From positions 28,916,315 to 28,980,314 of the forward strand of contig NC_091303.1 in assembly GCF_038502225.1 (NCBI RefSeq): a DNA stretch of 64,000 nt. Reading direction: 5' to 3'. Shown here in pieces: positions 57,645 through 64,000 of the stretch. Every line of letters begins with the position of its first letter. Position 1 is the stretch's first letter. Below the pieces are notes generated by a model. It saw only the letters and a list, made by a program, of their open reading frames with translations, was not told where the DNA came from and searched no databases. The DNA is from Cherax quadricarinatus (Eukaryota > Arthropoda > Malacostraca > Decapoda > Parastacidae). The translations under genes and the position numbers were made by a program.

Positions 57645-58629
57645 TCAGTATCAGTATGTTACCAATAAAGACACAGCATTAACAACACGGCCACTTGATA
57701 CTGGAGTTCCGCAGGGAAGTGTCCTTGGTCCCCTGCTCTTCCTCATATACATCAATGATCTTCCAAACGTATCCCAACACCTGAAACCCATTCTCTTTGC
57801 TGACGACACGACTTATGTCATCTCTCATCCTAATCTTGCCACCCTCAACACCATTGTTAACGAGGAGCTGATCAAAATATCGACTTGGATGACAGCCAAT
57901 AAACTTACGCTTAACACTGACAAAACCTACTATATTATGTTTGGTAGCAGAGCAGGAGATGCACAAATTAACATTAAGATCGACAACACTCTAATTACCA
58001 GACATAATGAGGGCAAATTCCTAGGCCTATACCTTGACAACAACCTGAATTTCAGCACCCATATCCAACACATAACCAAAAAAGTATCCAAAACAGTTGG
58101 GTTCCTCTCCAAGATACGATACTACGTGCCGCAAAATGCCCTTCTCACACTATACCACTCACTTATTTATCCATACCTCACCTATGCTATTTGTGCTTGG
58201 GGATCAACTGCAGCAACACACCTAAAGCCAGTAATAACCCAACAAAAAGCTGCAGTAAGAATAATCACTAAATCCAATCCCTGGCAACACACCCCCCCAC
58301 TCTTCATAGATCTAAACTTACTCCCTGTTCAGTACATCCACACTTACTACTGTGCAATCTACATCTACAGGACCTTAAACTCCAATATCAACCTTGACCT
58401 AAAACGCTTTCTTGATAGTTGTGACAGAACCCACAGGCATAACACCAGACACAAACATCTCTACGACATTCCCCATGTCCGACTAAACCTTTACAAAAAT
58501 TCAATGTATGTCAAAGGCCCTAAAATCTGGAACACCCTACCTGAGAACTCTAGAACTGCAGACACATTCATCACCTTCAAAACTACCATTAGAAAACATC
58601 TTATCTCCCTGATAAACCCCATCAACTAA
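57645..58629 (+). pseudogene. LINE-A RT palm to C-terminus (open, truncated)
   Basis: An open frame without internal stops: TGVPQGSVLGPLLFLIYIND, LFADDTTYVISHPNLATLNT, MTANKLTLNTDKTYYIMFGS, GKFLGLYLDNNLNFSTHIQH, SLIYPYLTYAICAWGSTAAT, HNTRHKHLYDIPHVRLNLYK, ending LISLINPIN. The fingers and first catalytic Asp are missing by truncation. This copy gives the reference sequence for judging the frameshifts in the other LINE-A copies. Confidence 0.9.
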
Positions 58630-59019
58630 TTACACGAATACCACCTGGTGGTTCACACTTACACTCACTCACCCATTTGACCATAAACAGAAATATTAAT
58701 CTCAATCTTAAAATAATGAATCCTATGATACTCCAATACTGAAACTATGTACTGTGCCAAAACAAAAGCATTCACATTGCTAAACTCACAAACTAGTATT
58801 TAGTCACTTAGCCATAATACCAACTTACCTCATAATTTGTAATATTTTAAAATTAAGAATTAAACTAAGTCTGCCCGAAATGCCTAGCCATGCTACGCGT
58901 TCTAGTGGTACACTCTGTAATCATTATTTAATTACACTTAAACCACACAACAACCAAATTCTGTAAATTCAACATTGTAATCTTTATAGAGAATAAACTT
59001 TGAATTTGAATTTGAATTT
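57645..59019 (+). mobile_element. LINE-A copy, best-preserved RT half
   Basis: Plus strand, 5'-truncated at about 57645, with tail gaatttgaatttgaatttga at 59000-59019. Flanking tgaaata at 57637-57643 and after the tail suggests a ~7-bp target duplication. Confidence 0.85.
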
Positions 59020-59169
59020 GAAATATTATGAAATGTATCGTATGAACACGTGGGATCATCCTCACTGATAAACAATGGCAGACTGACTGGGAATGGAGTG
59101 TGAGTCGGCTCAGGGCCGTGTGTACGCATCCCAGACGAACGACTATTTGCGAGTCCAATGACGATTCAC

Positions 59170-59262
59170 GAGTCAATGTTTTGACAAAAAAATCTTTACG
59201 ATTTCCAAAAATTACGACTTTTCGAGCCGTACGATTATCAAGGGACCACTGTATATAGGTGA
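59170..59262 (-). repeat. Tigger-like right terminus
   Basis: Minus strand starts cagtggtcccttgataatcg. It may pair with the left end at 55400, which would make 55400-59262 one internally rearranged element. Confidence 0.45.
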
Positions 59263-59274
59263 AGACGTGTTCAC

Positions 59275-59360
59275 TGTGGCCACAGTGTGGTGGTGGTGGC
59301 AGCCACAGTGGTGGTGGTGGTGGTGGCGGCAGCCACAGTGGTGGTGGTGGTGGTAGCAGC
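59275..59360 (+). repeat. GGT-rich microsatellite
   Basis: GTG/GGT triplets with ggcagccacagtggtggtgg repeated. Confidence 0.9.
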
Positions 59361-59447
59361 CAGCTGCCCCACTCGATGCTTCTGCCTTCTTTGTTTCTCT
59401 TGCTTTTTTCATAGTTTCTAATTGATTCCTGAGCTTCTTGCTGAATG

Positions 59448-59634
59448 CAGTGGACCCCCGGTTATCAACCGTAATCTGTTCCAGAAGGTTGGCTGATAAC
59501 CGAAATGGCTGATAACCAAATTAACGTTTCCCATAAGAATTAATGGAAATACAATTAATCCGTTCCAAACAAAAATATTCACAAAAAATAATTTTTTTAA
59601 CAATTATGTAAGTATTACATACCTTTAATGAAGG
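59448..59634 (-). mobile_element. Tigger terminus and UTR
   Basis: cagtggacccccggttatca at 59448 then cgtaatctgttccagaaggt, a pogo/Tigger-type terminus (CAGTGG). It lies directly downstream (minus strand) of the transposase C-terminus. Confidence 0.7.
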
Positions 59635-60240
59635 CTAATGCTGGCTTCTGGAAGATAGGGAGGAGGAAAGAAGGAGGAGTAAGTGTTTGGAAGGGGAATC
59701 CCCCTCCATAAAGACTTTAGGTAGCAAATCTGTCTCTGGAGTTACTTCCCTTCTCTGTCTTTTATTGCCTCTAGGACCAGCTTGAGAGTCACTGGACCTC
59801 TGTCTCACAAAATAACTGTCCGGAGTGCTCTGTTTCTGGCATCTCTTTAAGATTTCCCTGAAGTGGGACAGGGTTTTGTCACTAAACATGTTGCAAATAT
59901 GACTCGTTTCAGCTTTGTGAGGGTGGTGTTTCTCGGCAAAAGCTTGCACCCTAGTCCACATTGCACACACCTCTTTAATCTCTGAAGAAGGCACCTCCTT
60001 CACTCCCTCTTCCTCCTCCTCTGAAGCAAGTTCCTCAGCTGCTGTCTGTTGCTGTTTGAGATGACGCTCTTGCAGCTCTTCATTGGTTAGCTCTTCCCTT
60101 TGGTCCTTCACCAACTCTTCCACATCCTCACCACTCACCTCCAACCCCAGGGACTTCTTCAGTGTCACAATAGAGTCCACAGGGTTGGCAGGGTCAGGGT
60201 CAGTGTCAGGGTCAGGGTCAGCCTCAAACTCTTCAAAAAT
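59635..60240 (-). pseudogene. Tigger/pogo transposase C-terminus
   Basis: An open frame of about 200 codons ending TGA at 59635. It reads DPDPDPDTDPDPANPVDSIV, TLKKSLGLEVSGEDVEELVK, DQREELTNEELQERHLKQQQ, ASEEEEEGVKEVPSSEIKE, ISHFREILKRCQKQ-like text and DSYFVRQR. This is the C-terminal region after the DDE catalytic domain in Tigger1-like transposases (LGLEV..EDVEELV...EELT.EELQELH.QQQ). The DNA-binding and catalytic domains are missing. A TCAGGG hexamer tandem (60190-60225) encodes the DP run. 5' limit unclear. Confidence 0.82.
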
Positions 60241-60708
60241 GTATATATGGATGATACAAACTACGATAAACTACACGAGCCTATACGTAGGAATTCAGCA
60301 GTGATACTGACACTGGTACTATGGAGCATTATTATAAAAAATATTTTTTAATACAATACTCCGTAATAGCATGTTCACGTACCTTTGAACAAAGTTATTG
60401 AACCCATTCCCAGCATCCAGTAATGACTCAGATAACTTACAAAATCCACAGTGGTAGAGCTTCAAACGTTCACAAAACGTGCAAGAAAAATACAATTGTG
60501 GAGAGTGAATTTCAAGTGTGTATGTGCAGGTTTGACCATTCTGTGTGTAAAATATTGTGAAAATATTATTCTCGTTAAATCATGTTAAATAATTTTTGGC
60601 TTACCTCTTCTGAAAGGCTTCAATATTTAATGAGTGATGCATCTTAGGGCCAGAACAGTAGCTTTTAAGTTTCGTTTGCGTGCAGGCAACTTTGTTGGTA
60701 TAGCAAAA
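60241..60708. other. No gene recognised
   Basis: AT-rich. Short frames without motifs. The boundary to LINE-D is at about 60709. Confidence 0.4.
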
Positions 60709-61291
60709 TAGTAAAAAAGAAAAAGTATACAAGATATGATATAGGGCGAAATGACAGTAGTTTGTTCGATTGTGTATTGGTAGATAAAAGACTGTTGAGT
60801 AGACTTCAGGATGTACATGTTTATAGAGGGGCCACAGATATATCAGAACACTTTTTAGTTGTAGCTACACTGAGAGTAAAAGGTAGATGGGATACAAGGA
60901 GAAAAGAAGCATCAGGGAAGAGAGAGGTGAAGGTTTATAAACTAAAAGAGGAGGCAGTTAGGGTAAGATATAAACAGCTATTGGAGGATAGATGGGCTAA
61001 TGAGAGAATAGGCAATGGGGTCGAAGAGGTATGGGGCAGATTTAAAAATGTAGTGTTAGAGTGTTCAGCAGAAGTTTGTGGTTACAGGAAAGTGGGTGCA
61101 AGAGGGAAGAGGAGCGATTGGTGGAATGATGATGTAAAGAGAGTAGTAAGGGAGAAAAAGTTAGCATATGAGAATTTTTTACAAAGTAGAAGTGATGCAA
61201 GGAGGGAAGAGTATATGGAGAAAAAGAGAGAGGTTAAGAGAGCGGTGAAGCACTGTAAAAAGAGAGCAAATGAGAGATTGGGTGAGATGTT
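60709..61291 (+). pseudogene. LINE-D endonuclease/linker fragment
   Basis: 5'-truncated LINE-D matching 33290-33870: CVLVDKRLLSRLQDVHVYRG, ATDISEHFLVVATLRVKGRW (the catalytic SDH reads SEH here), KRSDWWNDDVKRVVREKKLA, ending ANERLGEMF at the Gyp-1 LTR. One open frame but both ends are missing. Confidence 0.9.
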
Positions 61292-61634
61292 TGTTGTGAT
61301 AGAAACACAGGCCTTATCTCTAGGCTTTATTGAACATAGAATCTTCATAGTACTTCTGCAACAACAAAATATAATGACTAGTACATCTAATAATGGCTTC
61401 TACAGGGATGGTGATGTCTTGCATATGTCAAGGGAAAAGTTATAACTACAGGCCACATATTTAAACTCACCATGTAATCTGCATGACTAATGTATATATA
61501 TATAAATAGAGGAGGAGAGAATCACACCGTGTGTTGGCGCCCATCACACACCAAACTGTTGTTGTTGTTAAGGGCCCCAAGAGGTGGTGCAGTATTATCC
61601 TGCTGCTGCTCCCCACAGGACCAGTATCACTACA
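61292..61634 (-). mobile_element. Gyp-1 second copy, 3' LTR
   Basis: 343-bp LTR with the same TG/CA ends, diverged from the first copy (for example a TATATATATATAAAT stretch and a G/A change), with the self-complementary 18-mer tttattgaacatagaatc also present at 61326-61343. The preceding five bases are atgtt. The partner LTR lies outside the window. Confidence 0.9.
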
Positions 61635-61646
61635 ATCTCCCCCTTC
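61635..61646 (-). promoter_or_regulatory. Gyp-1 second copy polypurine tract
   Basis: Same aagggggagat (minus strand) as at 35510. Confidence 0.8.
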
Positions 61647-61653
61647 TAAAATA

Positions 61654-64000
61654 TCAGAGACAGTAATCTCCCAAACTGTTAGGTGGGCGACGTACACGTC
61701 CCGACCTTCGTAGCCCTTGAGCCTCTCCACCAGGTTCGATATTTTCCAGCGGGGTTTGATTAACTGCTGGAGCAGAATCCTCTATTTCCATAGGGGTAGT
61801 CTCAAGGGGCTTTCCAGGAGAAAACGAAGCATCTTTCACATCTATTGGTGTATCTTGAGATTCCACACTAATGGGGATTTCAACTGGGGCTAAATGTCTT
61901 GTAGATACTGTAGTCTCTTCACCATTTTGGTAGCGAATGTGGGCGTAATGTGGATTAGCTTGCAGGAGCTCTACCTCTTCCACTAAAGGATCTGTCTTGT
62001 TCATTCTACGGTGACTCTTCAGGAGAACGGGTCCAGGATGACATAACCAAGTGGGCACGGAGGCTCCTGTAGAGGAACGACGTGAATAGTTGAGGAGTCT
62101 TTCATGAGGGGTTGCATTAGTAGCTGTGCACAGCAATGATCTAATAGAGTGAAGAGCATCAGGTAGGACAGTTTGCCAGTGTTGAACAGGTAGATTGCGC
62201 GACTTCAATGTCATTGTAACTGCCTTCCATATAGTACCATTGAACCGCTCCACTTGACCATTGCCTTGAGGGTTGTAGCTTGTTGTTCTGCTGCAGGCAA
62301 TACCTTTGCTAGCCAAAAACTCCTGGAGTTCGTTACTCATGAACGAGGATCCCCTGTCTGAATGGATATAAGCTGGCATACCAAAAATAGAGAACAACTG
62401 TGAAAGACAACTAATAACAGTTGAAGCAGCCATATTTGCACAGGGGAATACAAAGGGAAACCTTGAATATTCATCTACTATGTTAAGGAAATACCTATTC
62501 TGATTTGTGCTTGGTAGAGGTCCTTTGAAATCTATATTCAATCTTTCGAAAGGCTGGGTGGATTTTATGAGATGAGTCTTCTCTGGCTGATGAAAGTTTG
62601 GCTTGCACTCTGCACATACTCTGCATGCTCTGATCACTTGTCGCACATCTTCCACTGAGTAGGGCATGTTCTTTGATTTGACAAAATGGTACAGGCGTGT
62701 AACTCCTGGGTGACACAAAGCCTTGTGGAGCGCTGAGAGTGATTGCAAATCATGACATGCTGCTCCACAGTGGGACCTAGAGAATGCATCAGGTGAGATG
62801 TTCTCTTGGCCCGGTCGGTACAGAATATCAAAGTCATAACACGATAGTTCCATCCTCCAGCGTAATATCTTGTCATTCTTTATCCTACTTTTGTGCTTCT
62901 TGTCGAACATATACATCACGGACCGTTGGTCAGTCCTTATGGTGAAACGTCTACCAGTTAAATAATGCCTCCAGTGGCGAACTGCTTCTATGATGGCCTG
63001 GGCTTCCTTTTCTACAGCAGCGTAACATTTCTCTGATCCTTGAAAAGTTCTCGAAAAGAAGGCTACTGGTCGTCCTGCCTGAGATAAGACTGCAGCAATG
63101 GCAATGTCAGATGCATCCGTTTCCACTTCGAATGGTAGGGACTCATCAATGGCTTTAACTACTGAGTTTTCAATGTCCTGTTTGAGAGTATGGAAAGCGG
63201 CTTCTGCTTCCTTTGTCACAGGAAATGTGGTAGCACTCAATGGGCGGACTTTACTTGAATAGTTGTAGATCCATTGTGAGTAATAAGCAAAGAGACCAAG
63301 AGTTCTTCGGAGTGACTTTTTGTCTTGAGGCATTGGAAGTTCCCGTAGAGGTCGTAGTCGTTCAGGGTCTGGGAATATTGAACCTCCTTCCACTACATAA
63401 CCAAGGATGCTAAGCCTTTTAGTTGAAAAAGTGCACTTTTCCTCATTGTAACTGATATTTTTCTTCTTGGCGGCTTCCAAAAACTTATCAAGGTTTGCAT
63501 CATGTTCCTCCTGGGTCTTGCCACAAATGGTAACATTATCTAAATACGCGTAAGTTCCCATGAGTTGCTCTTCCTGAATGAGTGAATCCATAATTCGTTG
63601 GAAGCAGGCTACCCCATTGGTGACTCCAAAAGGGACTCTGGTAAACTGATACAGGCCATCACTAGCCTGAAACGCTGTGTATGGTTTATCTTCATTCCTT
63701 ATAGGGACTTGATGATAGGCACTCTGTAGATCAATTGTGCTAAACACATAGTACTGAGCAATTTTGTTCACTGTATCATCAATTCGAGGTAGAGGGTACC
63801 CATCAAGAAGTGTAAATTTGTTGATTGTCTCAGAGTAATCGATAGCCAGTCTCCGTTTCCTATAACCATCTTTAACAACAACAACCTGTGCACGCCAAGG
63901 GGAATCACTCGGTTCTATAATACCCTCCTTCAGCAGCCTCTGAGTTTCTTTCTCAATGAACATCCGATCCTCATAAGAATAGCGGCGTGACTTAGCTGAT
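61654..64000 (-). CDS. Gyp-1 second copy, Pol (partial)
   Basis: Open from the window end to the stop at 61654: RT ([30 protein letters not shown]), RNase H, and integrase with [14 protein letters not shown] and GQVERFNGT. The N-terminal Gag-protease part lies outside. It differs from copy 1 at a few residues: [12 protein letters not shown] for [31 protein letters not shown] for [19 protein letters not shown]. The changes are mostly single substitutions and the frame is kept, so both copies are young or under constraint. It is inserted antisense in LINE-D, as is copy 1. Confidence 0.93.
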   Translation of the reverse strand, partial: SAKSRRYSYEDRMFIEKETQRLLKEGIIEPSDSPWRAQVVVVKDGYRKRRLAIDYSETINKFTLLDGYPLPRIDDTVNKIAQYYVFSTIDLQSAYHQVPIRNEDKPYTAFQASDGLYQFTRVPFGVTNGVACFQRIMDSLIQEEQLMGTYAYLDNVTICGKTQEEHDANLDKFLEAAKKKNISYNEEKCTFSTKRLSILGYVVEGGSIFPDPERLRPLRELPMPQDKKSLRRTLGLFAYYSQWIYNYSSKVRPLSATTFPVTKEAEAAFHTLKQDIENSVVKAIDESLPFEVETDASDIAIAAVLSQAGRPVAFFSRTFQGSEKCYAAVEKEAQAIIEAVRHWRHYLTGRRFTIRTDQRSVMYMFDKKHKSRIKNDKILRWRMELSCYDFDILYRPGQENISPDAFSRSHCGAACHDLQSLSALHKALCHPGVTRLYHFVKSKNMPYSVEDVRQVIRACRVCAECKPNFHQPEKTHLIKSTQPFERLNIDFKGPLPSTNQNRYFLNIVDEYSRFPFVFPCANMAASTVISCLSQLFSIFGMPAYIHSDRGSSFMSNELQEFLASKGIACSRTTSYNPQGNGQVERFNGTIWKAVTMTLKSRNLPVQHWQTVLPDALHSIRSLLCTATNATPHERLLNYSRRSSTGASVPTWLCHPGPVLLKSHRRMNKTDPLVEEVELLQANPHYAHIRYQNGEETTVSTRHLAPVEIPISVESQDTPIDVKDASFSPGKPLETTPMEIEDSAPAVNQTPLENIEPGGEAQGLRRSGRVRRPPNSLGDYCL

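Overview
The window looks like accessory, repeat-packed nuclear DNA from a large arthropod genome. A decapod crustacean, perhaps a crayfish, is my best guess. That rests on recognising several repeat families from memory (an RTE-like LINE whose 3' end reads ccctgccttggtggga, a CR1-like LINE with a CCCH-finger ORF1, a LINE tail ending ggtgagtaca, long TA, CA and GT microsatellites), not on a database search. No rRNA, tRNA, CRISPR array or intact cellular housekeeping gene is visible. The gene content is almost wholly mobile elements in various states of decay.

Family labels used here. LINE-A: CR1/Jockey-group, TTGAA-type 3' tail. LINE-B: relative of A with an AAATA tail. LINE-C: L1/Tx1-like C-terminal half. 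LINE-D: RTE-like. LINE-E: CR1-like. LINE-F: I-group with RNase H. LINE-G: unassigned LINE 3' end. LINE-H: CR1-like with CCCH ORF1. Gyp-1: Ty3/gypsy LTR element. Also present are Penelope-like (PLE) remnants, Tigger/pogo DNA transposons and piggyBac-like TTAA elements.

Layout. 1-14.8 kb is bounded by an inverted pair of a block-repeat complex. Inside it a LINE-C gene is split by a LINE-A copy (itself split by LINE-B) and by TA tracts carrying PLE-type palindromes. 8.6-10.9 kb and 15.6-19.6 kb are two copies of a segment built around a 40-bp satellite (about 32 and 48 units). 20.4-24.7 kb holds LINE-F, a PLE endonuclease fragment with its tail, and LINE-G. 24.7-31.3 kb has two LINE-H copies in opposite orientation, the first inserted in a LINE-D. 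31.7-40.2 kb is a LINE-D interrupted by a rearranged LINE-A fragment and by a complete Gyp-1 element (35208-39517: 5-bp target duplication, two LTRs, one 1195-codon Gag-Pol ORF). 40.2-41.6 kb is a small promoter-bearing two-exon unit that I read as a piggyBac derivative lacking its catalytic core. 42-60 kb is a mosaic of LINE-A, B, E, F and H pieces, TTAA elements and Tigger remnants. From 60.7 kb a LINE-D fragment is interrupted by a second Gyp-1 that runs off the window.

The most notable signal is in Gyp-1. The 18 nt lying one base inside the 5' LTR boundary, where a tRNA primer site would normally be, are perfectly complementary to 18 nt within the LTR. That is the layout expected of self-primed (Tf1/sushi-type) reverse transcription rather than tRNA priming. 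Gyp-1 also has YLDN in place of the YxDD reverse-transcriptase box in both copies.
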